Source: Psychroserpens ponticola
GTDB lineage: Bacteria > Bacteroidota > Bacteroidia > Flavobacteriales > Flavobacteriaceae
DNA length: 64,000 nt
Assembly: GCF_023556315.2 (NCBI RefSeq)
Contig: NZ_CP116221.1
Coordinates: forward strand, 2,491,001 to 2,555,000
Reading direction: 5' to 3'
Shown: one piece after another, positions 53,329-62,691 of the stretch
Layout of the letters: every line of letters starts with the position of its first letter
How positions within the stretch are numbered: position 1 is the first letter of the stretch
Position numbers and translations under genes: made by a program
The notes under the pieces: generated by a model
Seen by the model: the letters and a program-made list of their open reading frames with translations, nothing else
The model's database searches: none
Told to the model about the DNA's origin: nothing

Positions 53329-56300
53329 TTAATCTTGGTTCTCTAGGTTTTCAATGCGCTTGAGCAAACTGTTTAATAATAGCATAGATTCTGATTCTGA
53401 CTTTTGAAGTGTTTCAATTTGTTGCTGTTGCGCATCAATAATTTGTTGCTGTTCTTGAATTGCCTTTATTGCAACAACACCAAAGCCAGCATAATTTAAT
53501 GCTAAATAACCATCTTCAGCTTGTCCAACCAGTTCAGGGAATAAGGGTTCTACATCTTGAGCCATAAACCCAAGTATTTTTTTTCCAGAATCTTCTTGAT
53601 CTTTATATAAGTAGCGATAAGCTTTTAAATTGTTTACTCTATCAAGTACAAATTCAACCTCAGTAATACTTTTCTTTAATCGTCTATCTGAAGTATCCAT
53701 ATACAGTCCACTTGTAGTCGCTATATAAGCACGTCGCACTCCATTTTCAGCAAAAGAGAAATTCGCGCCTGAATGGTATAGCTTCCAATTATTGGTTGTC
53801 ACGCTACTTTCAAATCCTATTCCGCCTACGCCTCCTTCAGTATTTGATGACTGTTTTAAATGAATGTCAAAATTTGGAGTCGCTTCCATAATACCAATCC
53901 GATTATTGCCTGCATCGACTATAAACATACTAGTTTCATCATCACTTTCTATTCTAAAATCCCTATCTAAACCTTGTTCGTTAAAAATAAATCCTGTGTT
54001 GGCATCGAGATCTACAGAAGCAACTCCATTTTCATATATTCTAAAACGTCCATTATTTCCTTCATCAACCAAACTTGCTATGGTTGTTCCTGTTGTGCTA
54101 CCATCATTCCACCATGTATCATCGCCAAAATAGGTCAACCCAGAACTACTCACTTCAAAATGATTTATTCCATTGTCTTGAACGATAAAATCACCACTTG
54201 AGTTTAAATCAAAAGTGAGATTATTTGTACCTTGTGTGATTGTTGTTGCTTGAGTTAAAGTTCCACCTAACACAACGCTGTTGGTATATGCTGTTAATCC
54301 ATTAATTGCAACGACATCTAAAGTTGGCGCACCACTTAAGGCAGAACCTGTTAGACCATCTCCAGCTGTTATACCAGTTATATCACCTGACGAAACTAAT
54401 GAAGATAAGTCAACACTAGCTGAATTACCATTTTCTATATAAATTTCTAAATTATATCCACTAAGGATAGCTCCATTTAAGTTTTGATCATCAGACCCTA
54501 AACTTGAAGCATCAACCCAATCTATATTTCCAGCTCCATCAGTTTGCAATAACTGATCTAGATTACCATCAGATGTAGGCATGGCATATCTATTTAACAG
54601 GGAATCACCTAACTGAAGTTCACCATTAATTCGTAAAATATTATTATCAAATTCACCATATATTAAAGCATTATCAGCATCAGCATTTGAATTCTCTATA
54701 TAAAGTTTGTCATCTCCAGAAGACATTTGACCAGCAGTATAACCTATAAATATGTTTCCATCTCCGTAAGGAGCAGTACTTCCTGAAGACGTGCCTAAAA
54801 AGACATTTCTACTTCCGTAAAAATTACTAAAACCTGCAGCTACTCCCAGAGCAGTATTACTATCTCCTACTCTATTGTTATAAAGAGACCAAAAGCCAAA
54901 TGCAGCATTATCAGATCCAGATAAATTATTATACATCGATGTATGACCTATAGCCGTATTCGTGTTACCATTACTATTTGACATTAAGGACTCAAATCCT
55001 ACACCTATATTACCATTGTTCGAACTATCATCATTTAACCCAGCATTAACACCTAAAAAAATAGATGAACCATTATTAGTTCCATCATTATCCGATTTAC
55101 CATCTACCAAATTATTTATATTATGGATAGGAATATTTAAAAGATCATTGTAATCTTCGCTAAAACTGTTTACCCAACTTATACTTCCCGAACCATCAGT
55201 TTGCATAATTTGGCTTGCTGATCCATCTACTGTTGGAAATGCATAACCAGTTCCTATTGGATTTCCTATTTGAAATTCAGAATTTGTTCTTAATATATTG
55301 TTGTCAAACTCACCGTAAATTAATGCGTTATCGGAGTTGGCACCAGAATTTTCTATGTACAATTTATTAGATCCAGTCTCAGGAGTACCAGAATTATGGC
55401 CTAGATATATATTATGACTTCCTGTACTATTACCAGATCCAGTACGACTTCCAATACCTATATTATAAGAGCCAGTTGTATTAGTGAATAAAGATTCATG
55501 ACCTAATCCAATATTTTGATTTCCAGTACTATTAAAAAAAAGCGAAAAACTTCCAGAAGCCGTGTTAAAATCCCCATCCAAATTGTAGTAAAGTGCACGA
55601 AAACCATTGACAGCATTATCATGACCTAGTGTATTTGAGAACATTGAGAGGCTTCCGTTTGCTGTGTTGTTATTTCCTTGCGTATTTCTTAAAAGTGATT
55701 GGTATCCACTGGCTGTGTTAAAATCCCCCGAAGTGTTTCCTGACATTGACGCGCTACCATTTGCCGTATTAAACCGTCCTGAAGTATTTGAATATAAAGA
55801 ACGATCTCCAGTAGCTGCGTTGTCAGACCCGTTAATATTTAAATACATTGCTCTTACTCCAAATGCCGTATTATTGCCTCCAAAAGTATTAGAATAAAGA
55901 GACTGTAATCCACTTGCTGTATTATCATGACCAGTTAAATTTGAATACATAGATTCATAGCCATTTACTGAATTATTGTAACCATTAGTGTTATTAAATA
56001 GCGATTGATTTCCATTAGCAGTATTGTTGTTCCCTCCAATGTTAGAAAAAAGTGATCTGTAACCATTTGCAACATTCCAATTACCTACTGTATTGTTAGT
56101 AAGCGCATGAAACCCATTTGCTGCATTACCAGAACCTGTAGTATTACTATAAAGTGATTGGTAGCCAATTGTAGAGTTATTATAACCTGATATATTAGTT
56201 ATCATTGCTTCAAATCCAATTCCCACATTTTTATTATCAGAACTATCATCATTTAAACCAGAATTTATTCCTAAATAAATTGAAGAACCATTTTGAGTAC

Positions 56301-56658
56301 CATCACTATCAGATTTCCCATCAATAAGATCATCTATTTTCTCTATGTTTGAACCACTGGTTATTAGTTTTTCCCAAATAGTTCCATTAAAATAATAATA
56401 ACCTATTCCATTGCCTCCAGTTACAGCTGCATTAATATTATAAATTAGTAAACTTGTTGCAGCTGTATTCGTACCATCTAGCATAGTTGTTGCAATATTA
56501 GGCAAATTCACCCTTGGAATAAGTAGACCTTTATCTGTAGTTACAATATCTAAAACTGAAGATGCATCTGGTGAAGTCGTACCAATTCCAACCTGAGAAA
56601 AAGAATTTGAAATTGATATAAAACAAATAAATACTATTAGATACTGCAGAGGTTTCAT
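53329..56658 (-). CDS. Large repeat adhesin with S74 tail-fibre chaperone domain
   Basis: A 1109-residue exported protein (signal peptide ending near SNSFSQ). After an N-terminal region (residues 22-108) come a first array of 17-residue repeats (about 141-424) and a second, shorter array (about 547-626). Each array is preceded by the same leader block (DGKSDSDGTQNGSSIYLG at about 114-131 and DGKSDNDGTNNGSSIFLG at about 516-533), so the whole module is duplicated. The C-terminal 120 residues are a peptidase S74 intramolecular chaperone (SDRRLKKSITEVEFVLDR, KILGFMAQDVEPLFPELV), followed by a coiled coil. The architecture predicts a trimeric surface fibre. It is the first gene of the adhesin-kinase-regulator operon. 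Confidence 0.88.
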   Translation of the reverse strand: MKPLQYLIVFICFISISNSFSQVGIGTTSPDASSVLDIVTTDKGLLIPRVNLPNIATTMLDGTNTAATSLLIYNINAAVTGGNGIGYYYFNGTIWEKLITSGSNIEKIDDLIDGKSDSDGTQNGSSIYLGINSGLNDDSSDNKNVGIGFEAMITNISGYNNSTIGYQSLYSNTTGSGNAANGFHALTNNTVGNWNVANGYRSLFSNIGGNNNTANGNQSLFNNTNGYNNSVNGYESMYSNLTGHDNTASGLQSLYSNTFGGNNTAFGVRAMYLNINGSDNAATGDRSLYSNTSGRFNTANGSASMSGNTSGDFNTASGYQSLLRNTQGNNNTANGSLSMFSNTLGHDNAVNGFRALYYNLDGDFNTASGSFSLFFNSTGNQNIGLGHESLFTNTTGSYNIGIGSRTGSGNSTGSHNIYLGHNSGTPETGSNKLYIENSGANSDNALIYGEFDNNILRTNSEFQIGNPIGTGYAFPTVDGSASQIMQTDGSGSISWVNSFSEDYNDLLNIPIHNINNLVDGKSDNDGTNNGSSIFLGVNAGLNDDSSNNGNIGVGFESLMSNSNGNTNTAIGHTSMYNNLSGSDNAAFGFWSLYNNRVGDSNTALGVAAGFSNFYGSRNVFLGTSSGSTAPYGDGNIFIGYTAGQMSSGDDKLYIENSNADADNALIYGEFDNNILRINGELQLGDSLLNRYAMPTSDGNLDQLLQTDGAGNIDWVDASSLGSDDQNLNGAILSGYNLEIYIENGNSASVDLSSLVSSGDITGITAGDGLTGSALSGAPTLDVVAINGLTAYTNSVVLGGTLTQATTITQGTNNLTFDLNSSGDFIVQDNGINHFEVSSSGLTYFGDDTWWNDGSTTGTTIASLVDEGNNGRFRIYENGVASVDLDANTGFIFNEQGLDRDFRIESDDETSMFIVDAGNNRIGIMEATPNFDIHLKQSSNTEGGVGGIGFESSVTTNNWKLYHSGANFSFAENGVRRAYIATTSGLYMDTSDRRLKKSITEVEFVLDRVNNLKAYRYLYKDQEDSGKKILGFMAQDVEPLFPELVGQAEDGYLALNYAGFGVVAIKAIQEQQQIIDAQQQQIETLQKSESESMLLLNSLLKRIENLENQD
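54781..55020 (-). repeat. Second 17-residue repeat array of the adhesin
   Basis: Four to five 51-base units encode SDNAAFGFWSLYNNRVG-type repeats (residues about 547-626). They are related to the longer array and follow the same leader block. Confidence 0.75.
55387..56238 (-). repeat. First 17-residue repeat array of the adhesin
   Basis: About sixteen consecutive units of 51 bases (residues about 141-424), each of the type HDNTASGLQSLYSNTFG or DFNTASGYQSLLRNTQG. The consensus is roughly xNNxAxGxxSLxxNxxG. The units vary at DNA level but keep the 17-residue period exactly, which suggests a beta-solenoid or trimeric head structure. Confidence 0.85.
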
Positions 56659-56842
56659 AATCGATATTTTTTATGATTTACCTTAAAATTAACTTCTAAT
56701 TAAAGATCAGAAAACAGCCTATTAGTATATGGTAGGTTTAGAGAAGAATTTGGTAGATTTTGCGGAATTGCGAAATATATTGCCTACAAAAAACATTGGT
56801 TTTAAATAAAATATGTTATTTTACCTACATAATATTATATAA

Positions 56843-57646
56843 ATGACCCTCAACTATTTTGATCATAGTCCAGTTTCAAATATCATTGAGGAATACTATG
56901 AACTAAAATTTAGTAAAAATAGTACTCCCTTTGAATCTATTGTACTACCAATAGGAAACACTCACATCACTTCAGTGTTATATGGTCAACAAAAAGCAAT
57001 CATTAACAAGACAGAGACACCTTTAAAGGACATTATTATTAGTGGGCAATTCTTCAGGTCTTATCAATTTTCAGCAACAAAAGCAACACATTCTTTAGGG
57101 ATTAGTTTCCATCCTACAGCTCTATTCAAAATTTTAAATACAGATATTTCACAACTCTATAATAAACATGTTCAATTATCGCAATACAATAAAGATTTAT
57201 ACCTCCTATTAAAGCCTATTTTTGGAAGCCCTCAACCTTCAGAAACAATTGTCAAAAACCTTAACGAACTATTTCAAAATATAAACTTAAACGTTAATAA
57301 AAAAACCAATGAAATTGACCAAGCAATTGATATAATAAAGAGCAAAGAAGGTCTTTTAAATATTCAAGAAATACTCGATCAAATAAAAATTTCTCAAAAA
57401 ACATTAGAAAATCATTTTAAAACAATTGTTGGTTTAACACCAGGAAAATATACACGACTATATAGGTTTTTAAAACTTATGCGCAAATATGAAAGCGAAG
57501 AAATTGATTTAAATGATTTGATTCATATGTATGACTATTATGATAGATCTCATTTTACAAAAGATTTTAAATTATTTATGCACCAATCACCTAAAGCATA
57601 TTTTAATACTAATAACCCATTACTAAACGAATACCTAAATAAGTAA
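56843..57646 (+). CDS. AraC-family transcriptional regulator
   Basis: A 267-residue regulator with an N-terminal ligand-binding-like part (residues 1-150) similar to DUF6597 or cupin-like domains of flavobacterial AraC proteins. The C-terminal AraC DNA-binding domain (about 165-260) shows two helix-turn-helix units, the first at LLNIQEILDQIKISQKTLEN and the second ending with HFTKDFKLFMHQSPKAYF. It diverges from the adhesin operon with 184 bases between the starts, so control of the adhesin is possible but not shown. Confidence 0.88.
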   Translation: MTLNYFDHSPVSNIIEEYYELKFSKNSTPFESIVLPIGNTHITSVLYGQQKAIINKTETPLKDIIISGQFFRSYQFSATKATHSLGISFHPTALFKILNTDISQLYNKHVQLSQYNKDLYLLLKPIFGSPQPSETIVKNLNELFQNINLNVNKKTNEIDQAIDIIKSKEGLLNIQEILDQIKISQKTLENHFKTIVGLTPGKYTRLYRFLKLMRKYESEEIDLNDLIHMYDYYDRSHFTKDFKLFMHQSPKAYFNTNNPLLNEYLNK

Positions 57647-57791
57647 TTATTACGTTTTTTTACAACATAACTTCAATATTTGTAAGTAATTTCATAGCTT
57701 GTTTGTCTGCTATTATTTGAATCAATTTAATTATAGGGTTATATTTAAGTTTTTTAGTTAGTATTAATTTTAGAAAGACGAATATATAATT

Positions 57792-57822
57792 AGGAGCTAT
57801 TGTTATTATAGCTCCTTTTTTA
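57792..57822 (+). terminator. Isolated terminator 146 bases after the AraC gene
   Basis: The stem AGGAGCTAT/ATAGCTCCT with a seven-base loop is followed by T6. The 57647-57920 gap otherwise holds no recognisable gene or promoter; a small RNA ending here is possible. Confidence 0.8.
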
Positions 57823-57920
57823 TTAAAAAATAATAAGTGCACAAATGTTAGTGATTTGTTATAGCATTTGTGATATCTTCATTTATTAACTACTTTGCAT
57901 TTCCTAATCATAAATTAATA

Positions 57921-59693
57921 ATGACAGAAGTTACTCGCCTTTTTGATTTTCCATATTACCAATTAGAAAACAAGCCTAATGCTGCTGCTCTGGTGACTAA
58001 GTATGATGGCAAATGGATACCAACATCTACTCAAGAATATATAAATAAAGCAAATACAATAAGTAGAGCGTTATTAAAATTAGGTATTAATAAAAATGAT
58101 AAAATTGCTGTTATTTCTTCTACCAATAGAACAGAATGGAACATCATGGATATTGGAATACTACAAGTTGGTGCACAGAACATTCCAATTTATCCAACTA
58201 TTTGCGCAGAAGACTACGAATATGTTCTCAATCATAGTGAATCAATTTACTGCTTTGTTTCTGATGAAGAAGTCTTAGAAAAAGTAAATAAAGTTATAGC
58301 CAACACTAACATTAAAGAGGTGTACTCATTTAATCAAATTGAAGGTTGCAAGCATTATTCTGAATTATTTGAATTAGGAAAAGATGAAAGCAATCAACCT
58401 GAAGTCGAAGCTAGAAAGAACGATGTAAAACCAAACGATCTAGCGACTATAATTTATACTTCTGGAACCACTGGAAGACCTAAAGGTGTAATGCTTTCGC
58501 ATTGGAATATTACTAGTAATGCTCTAGACAGCTCACCAAGAGTTCCTTTAGTAAAAGGCGAAAATCGTATTTTAAGTTTCTTACCCATTTGTCATATTTT
58601 CGAACGCGTATTAATTTACGTATATCAATATGCAGGAACTTCAATATACTTTGCTGAAGGCATTGACAAAATTGGAGATAATGCAAAAGAAATAAAACCT
58701 AACTTAATGAGTGTTGTACCTCGTTTACTCGAAAAAGTATTCGATAAGATAATGCTGAAAGGTGAAGAATTAAAAGGTGTAAAAAAGGCACTATTCTTTT
58801 GGGCAGTTAAACTCGGTGAAAAATGGGAACCATATGGTGCAAATGGTGTTTGGTATGAATTTCAGCTCAAAATAGCCAATAAACTTATTTTTAGTAAATG
58901 GCGAGAAGCACTTGGTGGCGAATTAGGAACTATGGTTTCCGGTAGTGCTGCGCTTCAACCAAGATTAGCAAGGATTTTTGGAGCAGCAAAAATGAGAGTT
59001 ATGGAAGGCTATGGCTTAACTGAAACATCTCCAGTTGTATCTGTTGGCTTATATAAAAATAAAATGTATAAAGTTGGAGCTGTTGGTAAACCAATAGATA
59101 ATGTAGAGGTTAAGATTGCAGACGATGGAGAATTATTAATAAAAGGACCCAATGTAATGCTAGGTTACTATAAAGATCCTGTAAAAACTGCCGAAGTCAT
59201 GACTGATGACTATTTTCACACAGGTGATAAAGGCGAAATTGATCAAGACGGCTTTCTTAAAATTACTGGCCGTAAAAAAGAAATGTTTAAAACATCTGGC
59301 GGAAAATATGTAATTCCTCCTCTTTTAGAAAATGATATGAAACAGTCTTTATTCATTGAACAAATTATGGTCGTTGGTGAAGGCGAGAAAATGCCAGCAG
59401 CCATCATTCAACCAAATTTTGAATTCATTAGAGATTGGATAAATCATAAAAGGTATTCTATTGGCACTTCAGATACAGAAATCGCAACTTCAGATATTGT
59501 TATCAAACGAATTCAGAAGGAAATCGACAAGTATAATCAAAACTTTGGTAAATGGGAACAAATAAAACGTTTTGAACTGACTCCTGATGTTTGGTCTGTT
59601 GATAGTGGACACTTAACTCCTACCATGAAAATGAAACGCAAAATAATTAAGGGTATATATCAAGATCTTTACGATAAAATATATCGAAATTAA
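57921..59693 (+). CDS. Long-chain fatty acid-CoA ligase (AMP-binding)
   Basis: It activates fatty acids to acyl-CoA for beta-oxidation. I choose the ATG at 57921 (MTEVTRLFDFPYYQLENK), because the in-frame codons upstream to 57870 do not resemble the family. The 590-residue enzyme has the AMP-binding P-loop IIYTSGTTGRPKGVMLSH, the motif GYGLTETSPVVS, the hinge/adenylate motif YFHTGDKGEIDQDGFLKITG with the adenylation lysine region GRKKEMFKTSGGKYV, and the C-terminal TPTMKMKRKII. It belongs with the FadD/ACSL-type ligases. It precedes the MarR/beta-oxidation genes, with a terminator between. Confidence 0.92.
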   Translation: MTEVTRLFDFPYYQLENKPNAAALVTKYDGKWIPTSTQEYINKANTISRALLKLGINKNDKIAVISSTNRTEWNIMDIGILQVGAQNIPIYPTICAEDYEYVLNHSESIYCFVSDEEVLEKVNKVIANTNIKEVYSFNQIEGCKHYSELFELGKDESNQPEVEARKNDVKPNDLATIIYTSGTTGRPKGVMLSHWNITSNALDSSPRVPLVKGENRILSFLPICHIFERVLIYVYQYAGTSIYFAEGIDKIGDNAKEIKPNLMSVVPRLLEKVFDKIMLKGEELKGVKKALFFWAVKLGEKWEPYGANGVWYEFQLKIANKLIFSKWREALGGELGTMVSGSAALQPRLARIFGAAKMRVMEGYGLTETSPVVSVGLYKNKMYKVGAVGKPIDNVEVKIADDGELLIKGPNVMLGYYKDPVKTAEVMTDDYFHTGDKGEIDQDGFLKITGRKKEMFKTSGGKYVIPPLLENDMKQSLFIEQIMVVGEGEKMPAAIIQPNFEFIRDWINHKRYSIGTSDTEIATSDIVIKRIQKEIDKYNQNFGKWEQIKRFELTPDVWSVDSGHLTPTMKMKRKIIKGIYQDLYDKIYRN

Positions 59694-59729
59694 AAAAAAT
59701 GCTTCATTTTATTATGAAGCATTTTTTTT
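59693..59729 (+). terminator. Rho-independent terminator of the acyl-CoA ligase gene
   Basis: The stem ATGCTTCAT/ATGAAGCAT with a six-base loop is followed by seven T, just after the stop codon. Confidence 0.9.
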
Positions 59730-59741
59730 ACATCACCAATA

Positions 59742-59758
59742 TACTATGCATGCATAAT
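59742..59758. promoter_or_regulatory. Palindromic operator, site 1, upstream of the MarR gene
   Basis: TACTATGCATGCATAAT is an imperfect palindrome, with half-site TACTATGC repeated inverted. It lies one to two helical turns before site 2. Confidence 0.6.
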
Positions 59759-59769
59759 TTTTTCACAAA

Positions 59770-59787
59770 TACTATGCGTGCATAGTA
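59770..59787. promoter_or_regulatory. Palindromic operator, site 2, overlapping the -33 region of the MarR gene
   Basis: TACTATGCGTGCATAGTA is a perfect palindrome with two central bases (half-site TACTATGC/GCATAGTA). It lies 8 bases upstream of the -7 box at 59796-59803, so a bound protein would block RNA polymerase. Confidence 0.68.
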
Positions 59788-59795
59788 TTTTTTAG

Positions 59796-59803
59796 TATAT
59801 TTG
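59796..59803 (+). promoter_or_regulatory. Probable -7 box of the MarR/beta-oxidation operon
   Basis: TATATTTG matches TAnnTTTG and lies 18 bases before the ATG at 59822. Confidence 0.5.
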
Positions 59804-59821
59804 AAAAACTAATTTCATTAC

Positions 59822-60277
59822 ATGAAAGACAAAACAATAGACTACGTACTTAGAACCACTTGGTTAGCAGTCAATAAGATGTATAATGAAGAAGCTTCCC
59901 AATTTGGTACAACGATGGCAACTGGTTTTGCACTACTTAGTATAGATCCAGAAAACGGAACGCCTTCTACTTCTCTAGGTCCAAAAATGGGAATGGAAGC
60001 TACTAGTTTATCTCGTACACTAAAAACCATGGAAGAAAAGGGTTTAATAATTCGCAAACCTAATCCTGAAGATGGTAGAGGTGTCTTAATACACTTAACA
60101 GAATTTGGAAGAGAAAAAAGAAATTATTCAAAAGAAAAAGTAATCACCTTTAATGAAACAGTAAAAAACAACGTTTCTGAAGAAGAACTTACAAACTTCT
60201 ATAAAGTAGCAGAAGTCATTAATAATATGATTTCAAATAAACAGATATACAACCAAAAAGAACATACTATAAAATAA
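59822..60277 (+). CDS. MarR-family transcriptional regulator
   Basis: A 151-residue winged-helix regulator. The recognition helix is in MGMEATSLSRTLKTMEEKGL and the wing in PEDGRGVLIHLTEFGRE. In flavobacteria this MarR is found just before the bifunctional beta-oxidation gene, as here, where the next start lies 2 bases after its stop. Two palindromic sites upstream fit autoregulation. By analogy with FadR and FapR-like control it may respond to acyl-CoA, but this is inference, as is repression of the downstream operon. Confidence 0.92.
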   Translation: MKDKTIDYVLRTTWLAVNKMYNEEASQFGTTMATGFALLSIDPENGTPSTSLGPKMGMEATSLSRTLKTMEEKGLIIRKPNPEDGRGVLIHLTEFGREKRNYSKEKVITFNETVKNNVSEEELTNFYKVAEVINNMISNKQIYNQKEHTIK

Positions 60278-60278
60278 A

Positions 60279-62687
60279 ATGAGCAAACGTAGAATTAAAA
60301 AAATAGCCATTATAGGTTCGGGAATTATGGGAAGCGGAATCGCTTGTCATTTTGCAAACATTGGTGTTGATGTCCTTTTATTAGACATCGTTCCTAGAGA
60401 ACTTAATGATAAAGAAAAAGCGAAAGGGTTAACGCTTGAAGATAAAGTTGTTAGAAATCGCATGGTAAATGATGCGCTAACGGCTTCAATAAAATCGAAA
60501 CCAGCTCCTTTATATCACGCATCGTTTAAAAATCGAATTACAACAGGAAATCTTGAAGATGATATTGCTAAAGTAAAAGATGTCGATTGGATTATGGAGG
60601 TTGTTGTTGAACGTTTAGACATCAAGCAACAAGTTTTTGAAAAATTAGAGAAATACAGAACTCCAGGAACTTTAATCACTTCAAATACCTCTGGTATTCC
60701 TATTAAATTTATGAGTGAAGGTCGTAGTGAAGATTTTCAGAAACATTTCTGCGGAACGCACTTCTTTAATCCTGCTCGTTACTTAAAATTGTTTGAAATC
60801 ATTCCTGGACCAAAAACGGATGCATCTGTTTTAGAATTCTTAAATGGTTATGGTGAACAATTCCTCGGAAAAACGTCTGTTGTTGCAAAAGATACACCTG
60901 CATTTATTGGAAATAGAATAGGAATCTTTAGCATCATGAGCTTATTTCATACGGTTAAAGATTTAGAGTTAACGATTGAAGAAGTCGATAAATTATCTGG
61001 ACCAGTCATTGGTCGTCCAAAATCAGCAACCTTCAGAACGGTAGATGTTGTAGGCTTAGATACTTTAGTACATGTTGCAAACGGAATTAAAGATAATTGT
61101 CCAAAAGACGAATGTAACTCACTTTTTAACCTTCCAGATTTCATCAATACTATGATGGAAAATAAATGGTTAGGAAGTAAAACAGGACAAGGATTTTATA
61201 AAAAACATGTCTCTACTGAAGGCAAGAAAGAGATTTTATCTTTAGACTTAAATACTTTAGAATATAGAGGAAAGCAACGTGCACAATTTGCAACGTTAGA
61301 AATGACGAAGACTATTGATAAAGTCGTTGATCGCTTTAAAGTTTTAGTCAAAGGAAAAGATAAAGCTGGTGAATTCTATAGAAAGAGTTTTGCTGCTTTA
61401 TTTGCTTATGTATCGAATCGTATTCCAGAAATCACTGATGATTTATTTAAGATTGATGATGCTATGAAAGCTGGATTTGGTTGGGAACATGGACCTTTCC
61501 AAATTTGGGACGCTATTGGTGTTGAAAAAGGAATCGAAATAATGAAAGCAGAAGGCTTAGAACCTAATGCTTGGGTCAAGGATATGTTAACTTCTGGAAG
61601 TACTTCATTCTATTCTGTAAAAGATGGTGCAACATATGCATATGACATTCCGAAGAAAACACAACAAAAAATCCCTGGTCAGGATAGCTTTATCATTTTA
61701 GACAATATTAGAAAATCTAATGAAGTATTTAAAAACTCAGGTGTCGTTGTTGAAGATTTAGGTGACGGAATCCTTAATGTAGAATTCCAATCTAAAATGA
61801 ATACCATTGGTGGTGACGTTCTTGCTGGATTAAATAAAGCTATTGATTTAGCCGAAAAAGATTTTGCAGGATTGGTTGTTGGTAATCAAGCTGCGAATTT
61901 CTCTGTTGGAGCAAACATCGGAATGATTTTCATGATGGCTGCAGAGCAAGAATATGATGAGCTTAATATGGCTATTAAATATTTCCAAGATACAATGATG
62001 CGTATGCGCTACTCGGCTATTCCAACAATTTCTGCTCCTCACGGAATGGCTCTTGGTGGTGGTTGTGAGTTATCAATGCATGCAGATAAAGTTGTTGCTG
62101 CTGCCGAAACTTACATAGGACTTGTAGAGTTTGGTGTTGGTGTGATTCCTGGTGGTGGAGGTTCTAAAGAAATGGCTTTAAGAGCTCAAGACATTTTCAA
62201 AAAAGGTGATGTTGAACTAAATGTACTACAAGAGTATTTCTTAACCATAGGAATGGCAAAAGTAGCAACGTCAGCTTATGAAGCATTTGATTTAGGAATT
62301 CTTCAAAAAGGAAAAGACATTGTTGTTGTGAATAAAGACAGACAGATTGCAACTGCAAAAGCACATGCAAAATTAATGGCTAATGCTGGTTACACGCAAC
62401 CTGTGAAACGCAATGACATTAAAGTTCTTGGTAAACAAGCTTTAAGTATGTTTTTAGTAGGAACAGATTCTATGGAAGCAAGTCATTACATAAGTGAACA
62501 TGATAAGAAAATTGCAAATAAATTAGCATACGTTATGGCTGGAGGAGATTTATCTGAACCAACTTTAGTAAGCGAACAATACTTATTAGATCTTGAACGT
62601 GAAGCGTTCTTATCACTATGTACTGAACGTAAAACTTTAGAAAGAATTCAGCACATGTTAAAAACTGGAAAACCGTTAAGAAACTAA
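60279..62687 (+). CDS. 3-hydroxyacyl-CoA dehydrogenase / enoyl-CoA hydratase bifunctional protein (FadN-like)
   Basis: It carries out the hydration and NAD-dependent dehydrogenation steps of fatty acid beta-oxidation. In this 802-residue protein the dehydrogenase comes first (Rossmann GSGIMGSGIACHFANIG at residues 12-28; GTHFFNPARYLKLFE with the catalytic histidine; TPAFIGNRIG). The crotonase domain comes second, with ISAPHGMALGGGCELSMHAD and YIGLVEFGVGVIPGGGG. That order is the FadN type and the opposite of E. coli FadB/FadJ. It forms one operon with the MarR gene upstream and the thiolase gene 4 bases downstream. Confidence 0.94.
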   Translation: MSKRRIKKIAIIGSGIMGSGIACHFANIGVDVLLLDIVPRELNDKEKAKGLTLEDKVVRNRMVNDALTASIKSKPAPLYHASFKNRITTGNLEDDIAKVKDVDWIMEVVVERLDIKQQVFEKLEKYRTPGTLITSNTSGIPIKFMSEGRSEDFQKHFCGTHFFNPARYLKLFEIIPGPKTDASVLEFLNGYGEQFLGKTSVVAKDTPAFIGNRIGIFSIMSLFHTVKDLELTIEEVDKLSGPVIGRPKSATFRTVDVVGLDTLVHVANGIKDNCPKDECNSLFNLPDFINTMMENKWLGSKTGQGFYKKHVSTEGKKEILSLDLNTLEYRGKQRAQFATLEMTKTIDKVVDRFKVLVKGKDKAGEFYRKSFAALFAYVSNRIPEITDDLFKIDDAMKAGFGWEHGPFQIWDAIGVEKGIEIMKAEGLEPNAWVKDMLTSGSTSFYSVKDGATYAYDIPKKTQQKIPGQDSFIILDNIRKSNEVFKNSGVVVEDLGDGILNVEFQSKMNTIGGDVLAGLNKAIDLAEKDFAGLVVGNQAANFSVGANIGMIFMMAAEQEYDELNMAIKYFQDTMMRMRYSAIPTISAPHGMALGGGCELSMHADKVVAAAETYIGLVEFGVGVIPGGGGSKEMALRAQDIFKKGDVELNVLQEYFLTIGMAKVATSAYEAFDLGILQKGKDIVVVNKDRQIATAKAHAKLMANAGYTQPVKRNDIKVLGKQALSMFLVGTDSMEASHYISEHDKKIANKLAYVMAGGDLSEPTLVSEQYLLDLEREAFLSLCTERKTLERIQHMLKTGKPLRN

Positions 62688-62691
62688 AAAA

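Noticed and set aside
55387-56238. Regular 51-base periodicity that could be mistaken for a CRISPR array
   Set aside because: The units are diverged at DNA level, have no constant repeat plus variable spacer structure, and encode an exact 17-residue protein repeat in one open frame.
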